A DNA stretch of 64,000 nt from an uncultured Burkholderiales bacterium (GTDB lineage Bacteria; Pseudomonadota; Gammaproteobacteria; Burkholderiales; Burkholderiaceae_C): NCBI GenBank assembly GCA_903932865.1, contig CAIZHQ010000015.1, forward strand, positions 372,001 to 436,000, read 5' to 3'. Under the pieces are notes generated by a model. The model was not told the origin of the DNA, searched no databases, and saw nothing but the letters and a program-made list of their open reading frames with translations. A program made the translations under genes and the position numbers. This document shows, piece by piece, positions 1 to 7,164 of the stretch; position 1 is the stretch's first letter, and the number at the start of each line of letters is the position of its first letter.

Positions 1-689
1 AAGCCCCAAGCCAGCGATCCCGCAAAAAGTTGACACAAATTGAGCAATCCAAACAGCAAAGAGGCGCCCAAGACCACTGGGGTCATGACCGTCTTTCTGT
101 AGCTTGCCACCAATTGCGACGGGCTGACTTGAGGGGCAAAGAAGCCGCTCATGAGTTGCGCCGCGCCCGAATCCGAGTTCAGATCCTCAGGCAATAAGCC
201 CGCCACAGAAGAGGCCCACAGGGCGCTCATCACAGGACGTATCTCGGCAGGAGCCGGGCTGGTCAACAAGGTTTCGCCTCGATGCAAAATACGACCATTG
301 AGTGCCTCTTGGGTACTCATTTGCGATTTCCAACTCATCGCCAGGTCTTGCGCATGTGCATGCGCCACAATGTTGTCAACCAAGGCCTTTTGAGCATGCC
401 ACATGCTGAGCAAACCCAGTGTGCAGCACATCACCAACAGCAAGAGCCTGGACCGCACAAAGTTGTCCAGCCATCGCATCAACAACAAGCCCAAACCCAA
501 ACCTGAGACAACACGCCCCCAAATCTCAATGTCGTTCAATTGAACCGATGTGACTTTCCATTGCAAATCACCCGCCAATTCGAGCAGCCGGTGGTTGAAG
601 GACAACTCCAGCACCGTGTAGCTGGCCAGCAATAACAAAAACCAAAGACGTGAATTCAAGGCATGATTTAGGAGAGCTGACCGTTGCAT
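1..689 (-). CDS. Partial membrane protein of unknown function, C-terminus beyond window edge
   Basis: An open reading frame runs without a stop from an ATG at 689 to the window edge, giving 229 residues. It begins MQRSALLNHALNSRLW. Hydrophobic segments lie at about residues 15-31, 58-71, 81-96 and 201-222, so this looks like an inner-membrane protein with a soluble segment (about 97-200) between the third and fourth helices. The Shine-Dalgarno signal is weak; a TTG at 659 is an alternative start. I do not recognise the family. It is transcribed away from the tRNA-Gly gene, and the 70 bp between them would hold both promoters. The frame is real by length and hydrophobic pattern; the function is unknown. 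Confidence 0.6.
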   Translation of the reverse strand, partial: MQRSALLNHALNSRLWFLLLLASYTVLELSFNHRLLELAGDLQWKVTSVQLNDIEIWGRVVSGLGLGLLLMRWLDNFVRSRLLLLVMCCTLGLLSMWHAQKALVDNIVAHAHAQDLAMSWKSQMSTQEALNGRILHRGETLLTSPAPAEIRPVMSALWASSVAGLLPEDLNSDSGAAQLMSGFFAPQVSPSQLVASYRKTVMTPVVLGASLLFGLLNLCQLFAGSLAWG

Positions 690-725
690 CAAATGATTTT
701 AACTTTGCGAACGTTGACAGCGGCG

Positions 726-753
726 CTGAACGCCAACCCAAAGCGATTAGAAT
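726..753 (+). promoter_or_regulatory. Possible tRNA-Gly promoter
   Basis: A TAGAAT hexamer at 748-753 would place transcription start about 760, just before the mature tRNA 5' end at 762. A weak -35 match, CTGAAC, lies at 726-731. A better TTGACA at 714-719 is too far upstream (28 bp) to pair with this -10. The assignment rests on position. Confidence 0.35.
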
Positions 754-761
754 TTATCCAT

Positions 762-835
762 GCGGGTGTCGTTTAATGGTAGGACTTTTGCTTCCCAAGC
801 AAATAACGAGGGTTCGATTCCCTTCACCCGCTCCA
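762..835 (+). tRNA. glyU: tRNA-Gly (anticodon CCC)
   Basis: The acceptor stem GCGGGTG (762-768) pairs with CACCCGC (825-831), followed by discriminator T and encoded CCA. The anticodon arm TTTGC-TTCCCAA-GCAAA gives anticodon CCC, and the T arm contains TTCGATT. Length is 74 nt. The 3' half from the T loop through CCA is duplicated at 2222-2245, marking this gene as an integration site. The symbol follows E. coli usage for the CCC isoacceptor. Confidence 0.95.
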
Positions 836-836
836 A
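813..836 (+). repeat. attL-like direct repeat in tRNA-Gly 3' end
   Basis: Twenty-four bases running from the T loop of tRNA-Gly through its CCA end plus one A are repeated exactly, in direct orientation, at 2222-2245. The repeat begins TTCGATTCCC and ends GCTCCAA. A duplication of a tRNA 3' end flanking a short segment is the usual product of tyrosine-recombinase integration. The intact tRNA is the copy at this end. Confidence 0.8.
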
Positions 837-861
837 TTGAGGCATCCATAAGCCCTCATAA

Positions 862-1008
862 ACAGTCAAAAAGCCAATTCCCCACCACGACAACCCGCTG
901 ACCTTTCTGCTGGCCGTGATTCAGCATGACGGCATCCAGATGACCATCAGGATTCACGCTGCCAAGGCGCTATTGCCATATGTTCCAACTGAATCAACGA
1001 CTACTTAG
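862..1008 (+). pseudogene. Possible phage protein remnant (small-terminase-like fragment)
   Basis: One frame without a start codon reads about 48 residues to a TAG at 1006. It contains NPLTFLLAVIQHDG followed by TIRIHAAKALLPYV. This pattern (leucine-rich helix, acidic turn, then R-x-x-AAKALLPY) resembles short phage proteins of the terminase-small-subunit or related type that read like PLxFLLxVMxD...RxxAAKAxxPY. It lacks an N-terminus and lies just inside the attL repeat, as expected for leftover integrated phage DNA. The stop codon sits in a 7 bp hairpin (997-1012). Family assignment is from memory of the motif and is tentative. Confidence 0.35.
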
Positions 1009-1066
1009 TCGTCACAGTCAAACGCCCTAATGATCTCAATTAATCCGTATAAATCAAAGCGGACGG

Positions 1067-1705
1067 TTACAACAGACGACGGCGCTGCTGGTAGATGCCA
1101 AAACCCGCGATCAGCAATGCGAGGCTAATCATGGCCCATTCGGAGACGGTGGGGACTGGGACAGCGCTGCACGTGTTGGCTCCAATGGCAATGCAGCCAG
1201 GTCCGGTCAAAGTTGCGGAATAGTTAAGACCGGCCGGGGTGAAACCATAGGCGATCAGCAAGGTGTATTGCTGCCCGGCGACCAAGTTCAAAGACGAGAA
1301 GTTGTCTGTTCCGGGGATAGTGCCCGAAAAGTAACCCGCAAAGAAATTACTATATGGCGTGGTCAATGACGCGGCATTCGGCGAAAACAAACCCGACAAG
1401 AACCAGGACGTGTTGACCGAGTTATTGACAGTAACGGTTGCTGAGTACGTGCCTGACTGATCAACAGTAAATGGAAGGACAGTGTAGCCATACGGCCCTG
1501 AGGCGGGCCCTGTGAAGGTTGTTCGTTGCGTACCAGCTGGGGTGGGAATTTCCGGTGTCATCGTCGTTGCCGGTGTGCCAGCTACCCAAGCACCAGACGC
1601 GGTGGCAGTCCCTGCATTAGCTACCGGAGCCAGCGACAAAAGCAGCAGCGCTAAGAATGCTGATGCCTTGACAACCTCATGAAGGCGTTGAATGTAGCGA
1701 ATCAT
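1067..1705 (-). CDS. IPTL-CTERM surface protein
   Basis: A 212-residue exported protein. Residues 1-31 form a signal peptide ending VANA. The middle is Ser/Thr/Gly-rich and probably beta-sheet. The C-terminus has the three-part sorting signal: VPTVSEWAM at about 183-191, a hydrophobic helix, then the basic tail QQRRRLL. This fits the IPTL-CTERM family (TIGR04174), thought to be processed by exosortase H and anchored to or released at the cell surface; no exosortase is in this window. The gene is cargo of the 1.4 kb segment between the tRNA-Gly repeats. The body of the protein is not recognised; the GPxxGPYGYTVLPFTVDQSGTYS stretch recalls PPC-like beta domains. Confidence 0.85.
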   Translation of the reverse strand: MIRYIQRLHEVVKASAFLALLLLSLAPVANAGTATASGAWVAGTPATTMTPEIPTPAGTQRTTFTGPASGPYGYTVLPFTVDQSGTYSATVTVNNSVNTSWFLSGLFSPNAASLTTPYSNFFAGYFSGTIPGTDNFSSLNLVAGQQYTLLIAYGFTPAGLNYSATLTGPGCIAIGANTCSAVPVPTVSEWAMISLALLIAGFGIYQQRRRLL

Positions 1706-1839
1706 GGTGGAGTAAACCCTTTCTGGGCTATAAGTTTTTAACCGCCCAATATAACGGAAAGCCGATCAGGTGATGCTATGTCACAAAAACAATTTGTTTC
1801 CAGAATCAACATGCTCCAGACTTTCGATGCCCCCTAACC

Positions 1840-2199
1840 ATGCCCGGAGCGCAGCGCGCAGCCGCGTTCAGGCGCAATCGGCGTGAGCAGGCAGGGCAAG
1901 CCCACGAAATCCTCGAGAGCGCCAGCCCCGCCGTTCTAATGACAGCCTTGGGCCGTCAACTAAAACGTATTCAGACCGACCTCGACCATGCGCCAACTGC
2001 ACGCGATGTGGCTACACGCATCATCAAAAGAATTGTGTTCGCGTCACGAAATCACATTAACGTGACGGTAACGAAACAGCGGGGGCCCCAGCGCTGGGGT
2101 GTAGTGGATAATTGCAGGGAATGGAACCCATGTGTGGAAACCCGGCTGGGGGAACACTTGGGGGTAAATCTTCTAACCCTAAACCCTAAAACGCAATGA
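1840..2199 (+). CDS. Hypothetical protein, possibly a recombinase or phage fragment
   Basis: A 119-residue Arg-rich frame inside the tRNA-flanked segment, ending just before the attR repeat. No Shine-Dalgarno sequence precedes the ATG. The segment TARDVATRIIKRIVFA followed by NHINVTV has the helix-then-strand look of the region near the end of large serine recombinases, but the match is too weak to name. The last 40 residues look like read-through into non-coding DNA (AACCCTAAACCCTAAA near 2174). It may be a decayed fragment or not a gene at all. Confidence 0.3.
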   Translation: MPGAQRAAAFRRNRREQAGQAHEILESASPAVLMTALGRQLKRIQTDLDHAPTARDVATRIIKRIVFASRNHINVTVTKQRGPQRWGVVDNCREWNPCVETRLGEHLGVNLLTLNPKTQ

Positions 2200-2221
2200 A
2201 TTCATAGCGTTAAAACAACAT

Positions 2222-2245
2222 TTCGATTCCCTTCACCCGCTCCAA
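2222..2245 (+). repeat. attR-like direct repeat
   Basis: Exact 24-base copy of the tRNA-Gly 3' end at 813-836, with no tRNA 5' half in front of it. It marks the far end of the inserted segment. A strong terminator follows after 15 bp, which is where the terminator of an undisturbed tRNA gene would lie. Confidence 0.8.
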
Positions 2246-2260
2246 CCCACCGTGTCAAGC

Positions 2261-2284
2261 AAAAGGCCCCTTTCGGGGCCTTTT
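2261..2284. terminator. Rho-independent terminator, bidirectional
   Basis: AAAAGGCCCC-TTTC-GGGGCCTTTT forms a ten-base-pair stem with a four-base loop, a T run on the plus strand and an A run that serves as a T run on the minus strand. It would end transcription from the tRNA/attR side and from scoB, which stops at 2306 on the minus strand. Confidence 0.9.
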
Positions 2285-2305
2285 CTCATGTGCGCATCAA
2301 TCGGC

Positions 2306-2947
2306 TCAAAAGTGCAACTTCACACCCGTTTTGCTCTGCAGCAACTCAGGTGTCACCCCCGGGGCCAGCTCCACCACTTTGAGGCCCGCGTCGGTCACGT
2401 CCATCACGGCCAAGTCGGTGATGATGCGGTCCACCACACCCACACCCGTCAAAGGCAAGGTGCAGCTGGGCAAAATCTTCATGTCTTCGGTGCCGTCTTT
2501 TTTCTTGGCCACGTGTTCCATCAAGATGATCACGCGCTTAACGCCTGCCACGAGGTCCATCGCGCCGCCCATGCCCTTGACCATCTTGCCGGGGATCATC
2601 CAGTTGGCCAAATCGCCCTTTTCGCTCACCTGCATGGCGCCCAAGATGGACAGGTTGATCTTGCCGCCTCGGATCATGGCAAACGACAGCTCGCTGCCAA
2701 AGATGGACGAGCCTTTGATGGTCGTCACGGTTTGCTTGCCCGCGTTGATCAGGTCGGCATCGACTTCATCTTCATTCGGGAATGGTCCAATGCCCAGCAT
2801 GCCATTTTCGCTTTGCAGCCAGACTTCTTTGTCTGCAGGCACAAAGTTGGCCACCAGCGTGGGGATGCCGATGCCCAGGTTCACGTAGAAACCGTCTTCC
2901 AGTTCGTGGGCCGCACGGGCGGCCATTTGGTCTTGACTCCAGCTCAT
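2306..2947 (-). CDS. scoB: 3-oxoacid CoA-transferase subunit B
   Basis: The 213-residue beta subunit of succinyl-CoA:3-ketoacid CoA-transferase moves CoA between succinyl-CoA and acetoacetate (or a similar 3-oxoacid) in ketone-body and PHB breakdown. The catalytic Glu is Glu47 in the SENGMLG motif; GIGIPT (25-30) is also typical. Length matches the family. It begins one base after the scoA stop, so the two are co-translated. The pcaJ-type 3-oxoadipate transferase is a close relative; the lack of other pca genes nearby favours scoB. A terminator follows at 2261-2284. Confidence 0.9.
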   Translation of the reverse strand: MSWSQDQMAARAAHELEDGFYVNLGIGIPTLVANFVPADKEVWLQSENGMLGIGPFPNEDEVDADLINAGKQTVTTIKGSSIFGSELSFAMIRGGKINLSILGAMQVSEKGDLANWMIPGKMVKGMGGAMDLVAGVKRVIILMEHVAKKKDGTEDMKILPSCTLPLTGVGVVDRIITDLAVMDVTDAGLKVVELAPGVTPELLQSKTGVKLHF

Positions 2948-2948
2948 A

Positions 2949-3656
2949 TCAGACTCCCGCCTTTTCAGTGATGGTGCGCTTCTCGATGCGCTTTTCAGGG
3001 TGCTTGTTCAGCACGATGCGGTGCACATAAATGCCGGGCAGGTGCACGCTGTCTGGGTGCATCTCACCGGTCTCGACGATCTCTTCGACCTCGACCACGC
3101 AGATCTTGCCTGCCATCGCCACAGCGGGGTTGAAGTTGCGCGAGGTGTAACGGAACTGCAGGTTGCCGGACTTGTCGGCCCGGTGCGCTTTGACCAGCGA
3201 CACATCGGGCACCAGCGAGCGCTCCATCACGTAGGTCTCGCCGTCGAACTCGCGCAGCTCTTTGCCCTCCGCTACCAGGGTGCCCACACCGGTCTTGGTG
3301 AAGAAGGCCGGGATGCCCGCGCCGCCCGCACGCAGCTTTTCGGCCAGCGTGCCTTGGGGCGTGAACTCCAAAGCCAGCTCGCCTGCCAAGTACTGGCGCT
3401 CAAACTCTTTGTTCTCGCCCACATAAGAAGAAATCATCTTCTTGATCTGACGGGTTTGCAGCAACAAGCCCAGACCGAAATCGTCCACGCCCGCGTTGTT
3501 CGAAATGGCCGTCAGGTTTTGCACGCCGCTGTCACGCAAGGCGGCGATCAGCGCTTCGGGAATACCGCACAGGCCAAAACCGCCCACGCCAAACAATTGA
3601 CCGTCAGCCACGATGCCCTTGAGGGCCTCGGCTGCGGAGGGATAAATCTTGTTCAC
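2949..3656 (-). CDS. scoA: 3-oxoacid CoA-transferase subunit A
   Basis: The 235-residue alpha subunit that pairs with ScoB. The CoA-transferase family I signature [11 protein letters not shown] is at residues 23-33. The start is a GTG at 3656, preceded by GGGAG at good spacing; it is the first gene of a scoA-scoB operon. The 101 bp upstream hold repeated ACTACGTA motifs and separate it from a divergent PAS-LuxR regulator, which is the obvious candidate to control it. Confidence 0.9.
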   Translation of the reverse strand: MNKIYPSAAEALKGIVADGQLFGVGGFGLCGIPEALIAALRDSGVQNLTAISNNAGVDDFGLGLLLQTRQIKKMISSYVGENKEFERQYLAGELALEFTPQGTLAEKLRAGGAGIPAFFTKTGVGTLVAEGKELREFDGETYVMERSLVPDVSLVKAHRADKSGNLQFRYTSRNFNPAVAMAGKICVVEVEEIVETGEMHPDSVHLPGIYVHRIVLNKHPEKRIEKRTITEKAGV

Positions 3657-3694
3657 ACCGGTCTCCCAAAGAGGATGAATGAAAGCATTACGAT

Positions 3695-3716
3695 ACTACG
3701 TATTGAACTACGTAGT
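3695..3716. promoter_or_regulatory. Tandem ACTACGTA repeats, candidate operator
   Basis: ACTACGTA occurs at 3695-3702 and again at 3707-3714, twelve bases apart; the second copy extends to the perfect palindrome ACTACGTAGT (3707-3716), and a further CGTAG lies at 3721-3725. The region lies between the divergent scoA and PAS-LuxR starts. Spacing of about one helical turn plus dyad symmetry is what a dimeric LuxR-type regulator would bind. The role is inferred. Confidence 0.5.
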
Positions 3717-3757
3717 TTTTCGTAGAGGGCTTCCCCTAGCCCCTGGCCTTCCCGCTC

Positions 3758-4318
3758 ATGAACTCAGACATTAATTACCGCCTCGCCTTTGATCTGGCGC
3801 CCATCGGCTTGGTGCTCTCGCGCAACCGCGCCATGGTCGACTGCAACCAGCGCGTGTGCGAGATGTTTGGCGTCGGCCGCGAGCAACTCATCGGCCAAAG
3901 TTTTCAGCTGCTTTACCCCAGCGCCGACGAATACGAGCGCACCGGCCAGCGCATCGCGCCCATCCTGAACGCCAAGGGCGTGTATGCCGACGACCGCATC
4001 ATGAAAAGGGTGGACGGGCGATTCAAAGGCGAAACCTTTTGGTGCCATGTAACCGGACGCGCTCTGAACCGAGACGCCCCACACGAAGCCGGCATCTGGA
4101 CCTTTGAAGACCTCTCGGCCCGCAAACCCGTCAAAGCCGAACTCACCGCCCGCGAGCGCGAGGTCGCCGCCCACCTGATGGACGGCCTGACCAGCAAAGA
4201 GATTGGCAAAGCCTTGGGCATCAGCCACCGCACGGTGGAGATTTACCGCGTCAAGCTCATGCGCAAATACGAGGCCTCAGGGGCGGCAGATTTGATTCAG
4301 AAGTTGATGCGAGGCTAA
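3758..4318 (+). CDS. PAS domain, LuxR-type transcriptional regulator
   Basis: A 186-residue regulator: a PAS sensor domain at about 6-118 (FDLAPIGLVLSRNR, then CEMFGVGREQLIGQS) and a LuxR-type helix-turn-helix at about 128-186 (LTAREREVAAHLMDGLTSKE). It has no receiver domain, so it likely senses a small molecule or cofactor through PAS. It is divergent from scoAB with only 101 bp between starts, so it probably controls scoAB and itself through the ACTACGTA motifs. The ligand is unknown. Confidence 0.85.
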   Translation: MNSDINYRLAFDLAPIGLVLSRNRAMVDCNQRVCEMFGVGREQLIGQSFQLLYPSADEYERTGQRIAPILNAKGVYADDRIMKRVDGRFKGETFWCHVTGRALNRDAPHEAGIWTFEDLSARKPVKAELTAREREVAAHLMDGLTSKEIGKALGISHRTVEIYRVKLMRKYEASGAADLIQKLMRG

Positions 4319-4363
4319 AGCATTGAGCAGGCAAGACCCCTCAGAGGCTCGAGCCCCTGCAAG

Positions 4364-4777
4364 TCAAACCTTGGGCTCGATCACTTCGGCAGCAGAGCGA
4401 AATGCGTCAATCGCTGTCGGGAAACCGCAGTAAACCGTGGCGTGTAACATGAGTTCGCGGATTTCTTCCGGCGTGGCCCCGTTGGTCAATGCGCCACGGA
4501 TGTGGGCTTTCAACTCCTGCTGCTTGCCTTGGGCCGTCAACATGGCCACCGTGATCAGGCTGCGGGTCTTCATGTCCAGCCCCGGGCGCTGCCAGACATT
4601 GCCCCAGGCGTTGGCCGTGATGAACTCCTGCATGGGCATGGTGTAGTCGGTGGCGGCGCCCAAGGCGCGGTCCACATAGCTCGGACCCATGACCTGAGCA
4701 CGGGTGCTCAGGCCAGCCTGAAAGGCAGCGTCATCAGGGTGGGCTTCGCGGGCTTGTTCAATTGGTGTTTGGGACAT
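4364..4777 (-). CDS. Carboxymuconolactone decarboxylase family protein
   Basis: A 137-residue protein of the CMD/AhpD fold (PF02627). The stretch from NAWGNVWQRPGLDMKTRSL to ELKAHIRGALTNGATPEEI reads like PcaC (4-carboxymuconolactone decarboxylase), including the ANAWGxxWxRPGL segment. It lacks the CxxC pair of peroxidatic members. No other protocatechuate genes are nearby, so decarboxylase activity on the classic substrate is uncertain. AGGA precedes the ATG by eight bases. Confidence 0.8.
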   Translation of the reverse strand: MSQTPIEQAREAHPDDAAFQAGLSTRAQVMGPSYVDRALGAATDYTMPMQEFITANAWGNVWQRPGLDMKTRSLITVAMLTAQGKQQELKAHIRGALTNGATPEEIRELMLHATVYCGFPTAIDAFRSAAEVIEPKV

Positions 4778-4834
4778 GACAGTTTCCTTTAAGAGCCATG
4801 AGCATAATCAAAACCTTGCCCACCAGGAGACACC

Positions 4835-5458
4835 ATGAGCACACCCGCTGACGCTACCGTTACCCCGTCCCGCTACCCCGCCCCCGAAATCAGTGACTTG
4901 CCCGACGACATCAAAGCCAAGGTCCTCGAAGTCCAAGAAAAAGCCGGGTTTGTGCCTAATGTGTTTCTGGCCTTTGCCCGCCGCCCCGCCGAATGGCGCG
5001 CTTTTTTTGCTTATCACGACGCGTTGATGGTGCCGGAGTCCGTGGGGCGCGAAAGTGGCCTGAGCAAAGGTGATCGGGAGATGATCGTGACCACCACCAG
5101 CGCGGCCAACAACTGCCTGTATTGCGTGGTGGCGCACGGCGCGATCTTGCGCATCTATGAAAAGAAACCGCTGGTGGCAGACCAGGTGGCCATCAACCAC
5201 CGCAAGGCCGACATCAGCCCCCGTCAACGTGCCATGCTGGACTTTGCACTGAAGGTTTGCAACCACTCTGACGAGGTGGAGGAGGCCGACTTTGCCGCCC
5301 TGCACGCGCACGGCTTTGACGACGAAGACATCTGGGACATTGCCGCCATCACCGCCTTCTTTGGCCTTTCCAACCGCATGGCCAGCTTCAGCGGCATGAT
5401 GCCCAACCCCGAGTTCTATTTGATGGGCCGCGCGCCCAAGGCCAAACCCGCGGCCTGA
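4835..5458 (+). CDS. Peroxidase-related AhpD-fold enzyme
   Basis: A 207-residue protein with the AhpD signature NCLYCVVAHG: Cys94, Cys97 and His101 form the CxxCxxxH redox site. Length and the N-terminal segment KAGFVPNVFLAFARRP match the uncharacterised peroxidase-related family (TIGR01926). It probably reduces organic hydroperoxides. GGAGA precedes the ATG. The 3' end overlaps the convergent TetR gene by 43 bp, and it lies beside another CMD-fold gene on the opposite strand. Confidence 0.85.
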   Translation: MSTPADATVTPSRYPAPEISDLPDDIKAKVLEVQEKAGFVPNVFLAFARRPAEWRAFFAYHDALMVPESVGRESGLSKGDREMIVTTTSAANNCLYCVVAHGAILRIYEKKPLVADQVAINHRKADISPRQRAMLDFALKVCNHSDEVEEADFAALHAHGFDDEDIWDIAAITAFFGLSNRMASFSGMMPNPEFYLMGRAPKAKPAA

Positions 5459-6123
5459 AGCGCTGGCGGTCGGGCCAGCAAAGCCCAGGCCATTTGCACC
5501 AGGGCTTCTTCAAACGCGGGGCTGCCCAAGAGGGGTGACTTTTCCAGGCTGGCGCTGCGCAGTGTGCCAATGACCGAGCGGGTCAGCACAAACAACTGCG
5601 CCGGGCTGGGTGTTTGCAGCGCGGGGTGCCCGATGCGCTCAAAAAAGATGGCCAGCCGGTCGGCCACCTGACGCACCGCACTGGCGGTTTCATCGGGCTT
5701 TTCCAGTGTCCAGCACAGGCGGATCAGGCTTTGGCTCAGGCCCTTGCCCGTGGCAAAGCCACGCACCAAAATGCGGATGGCCTGGCCCAGCAGCGCACGC
5801 CCGTCCAGTTGGCGCACATCGGGCAGGGTTTCCAATTCGCTGAGGTAACGCCCCAGCTCTTGCAGCACCATCTCTTGGCCCCGAGCGGCCATGGCCCGCA
5901 CCAACACCTCTTTGCTCGAGAAGTACTGGTACAGCGTGCCAATGGAAAATCCAGCTGCTGCAGCCACCTTGTTGGTGGTCAATCCGGCCTCGCCTTCCTT
6001 GTCCAAAATCTGAGCAGCGGCCTTGAACAGGGTCTGCATGGTCTGCTGTGCCCGCGCCTGCGAGGGCTGGCGACGCTGACTGGACGGGGCTTTGGGCTTT
6101 TGACCAGGTTGGGCAGCGGACAT
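5416..6123 (-). CDS. TetR family transcriptional regulator
   Basis: A 235-residue repressor-type protein. The N-terminal TetR helix-turn-helix covers about residues 30-78 (LTTNKVAAAAGFSIGTLYQY), followed by an all-helical ligand-binding half. The start at 6123 (MSAAQPGQ) is chosen over an upstream in-frame extension that would run into the divergent gene. It lies 99 bp from the divergent PF10118 gene, the likely target. The inducing ligand cannot be read from the sequence. Confidence 0.88.
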   Translation of the reverse strand: MSAAQPGQKPKAPSSQRRQPSQARAQQTMQTLFKAAAQILDKEGEAGLTTNKVAAAAGFSIGTLYQYFSSKEVLVRAMAARGQEMVLQELGRYLSELETLPDVRQLDGRALLGQAIRILVRGFATGKGLSQSLIRLCWTLEKPDETASAVRQVADRLAIFFERIGHPALQTPSPAQLFVLTRSVIGTLRSASLEKSPLLGSPAFEEALVQMAWALLARPPALQAAGLALGARPIK

Positions 6124-6222
6124 GAATGGCTTTTTCAAAATGTGAGCAGATTGCGAGTTGCAAGGTCTTTGCAAAACCTGAACAATGCTCAGATTCTGCC
6201 GTATTTGCACAAAAGACCCACC

Positions 6223-7119
6223 ATGAACACCCACCCCGCCGCCCCGACCGAGTTGACTGTGCGCCGTTTGAGCGTGGACCTGAGCCATGGTTTCTCGCGC
6301 CACTGGAACGGCGGAGATGCGTTTTTGACGGCCTATGCCAACGCCTTGTCCATGAGTTTTCCGGTGGGAGAGCAGTCTTTCATCGACGCAGTCAAAAATG
6401 GCGCCAAAAACCTGACCGACACGCCAGAAAACGCCGAGCTCAAGCAAATCGCCAAAGGCTTTGTGGGCCAGGAAGCGACCCACCGCCACCTGCATACGCT
6501 GTACAACGCGCACTTAGAAAAACAAGGTTTCGTCAACCACTGGGGTCCTCGCGCCGAGCAGCGCCTGAACAAAGGCCGTGAAGAGTTTTTCAGCAAAAGT
6601 GACAAGGGTTACCTGCACGAGCTGGCCATCACCGCCGCTTTTGAGCATTACACCTCGATCTTTGGCGACCTGACATTGGACCGAATGGACCAAGCGGGCG
6701 ACTGGTTTGCCAAGGCCGAAGACCCGCTCAAAACCCTGTGGCGCTGGCACGCGGCCGAAGAATCCGAGCACAAATGCGTGGCCTTTGACCTCTACCAACG
6801 CTTGGGCGGGAATCACCAGTGGCGCATGCGCTGGTTTTGGTACGTCACGGTGCAGTTCAGCACCGACGTGTTCCGCCAGACTGTGAACAACCTCTGGCAC
6901 GACAAAACCCTGTTCAAGCCCTCCACCTGGTGGTCAGCAGGCAAGTTCTTGTTCGGTCGTCACGGCATGGTTTGGCGCGTGGCCAAGCCCATCATGGCCT
7001 ACACCCGCAAAGACTTTCACCCTATGCAAGTGGGCAGTGCTACGCTGTCTCAAGAATGGCTGAAAAACCACGCCGACCAGTGGCGTGCGGTGGGTTCAGC
7101 GACCCAGCCTGTGGCTTAA
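6223..7119 (+). CDS. PF10118-type metal-dependent hydrolase family protein
   Basis: A 298-residue protein of the COG3687/PF10118 family, annotated as predicted metal-dependent hydrolases and now thought to have a ferritin-like helical fold. Conserved GQEATHRHLH (about 82-91) and HAAEESEHKCVAFD carry His/Glu residues suited to a di-metal centre. Members are often near fatty-acid or hydrocarbon genes. The substrate is unknown. The start at 6223 follows the TetR-facing intergenic region; a much longer upstream extension on this strand lies antisense to tetR and was rejected. Confidence 0.8.
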   Translation: MNTHPAAPTELTVRRLSVDLSHGFSRHWNGGDAFLTAYANALSMSFPVGEQSFIDAVKNGAKNLTDTPENAELKQIAKGFVGQEATHRHLHTLYNAHLEKQGFVNHWGPRAEQRLNKGREEFFSKSDKGYLHELAITAAFEHYTSIFGDLTLDRMDQAGDWFAKAEDPLKTLWRWHAAEESEHKCVAFDLYQRLGGNHQWRMRWFWYVTVQFSTDVFRQTVNNLWHDKTLFKPSTWWSAGKFLFGRHGMVWRVAKPIMAYTRKDFHPMQVGSATLSQEWLKNHADQWRAVGSATQPVA

Positions 7120-7164
7120 GGCTTTCGCGCACTGGGGTGCGCTCCCACGTAACAACAACAGCGC

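Noticed and set aside
714-719. Perfect TTGACA before the tRNA
   Set aside because: No -10 at 16-18 bp downstream; the best -10 (748-753) is 28 bp away.
650-901. Plus-strand frame spanning the tRNA-Gly gene
   Set aside because: It reads straight through the tRNA and has no homology or ribosome site.
2174-2193. Telomere-like CCCTAAA copies
   Set aside because: Only two to three short units; no biological meaning is expected in a bacterial chromosome.
5614-6222. N-terminal extension of the PF10118 gene by about 200 codons
   Set aside because: It runs antisense across the whole TetR gene, whose helix-turn-helix is unmistakable, and family length fits the 6223 start.
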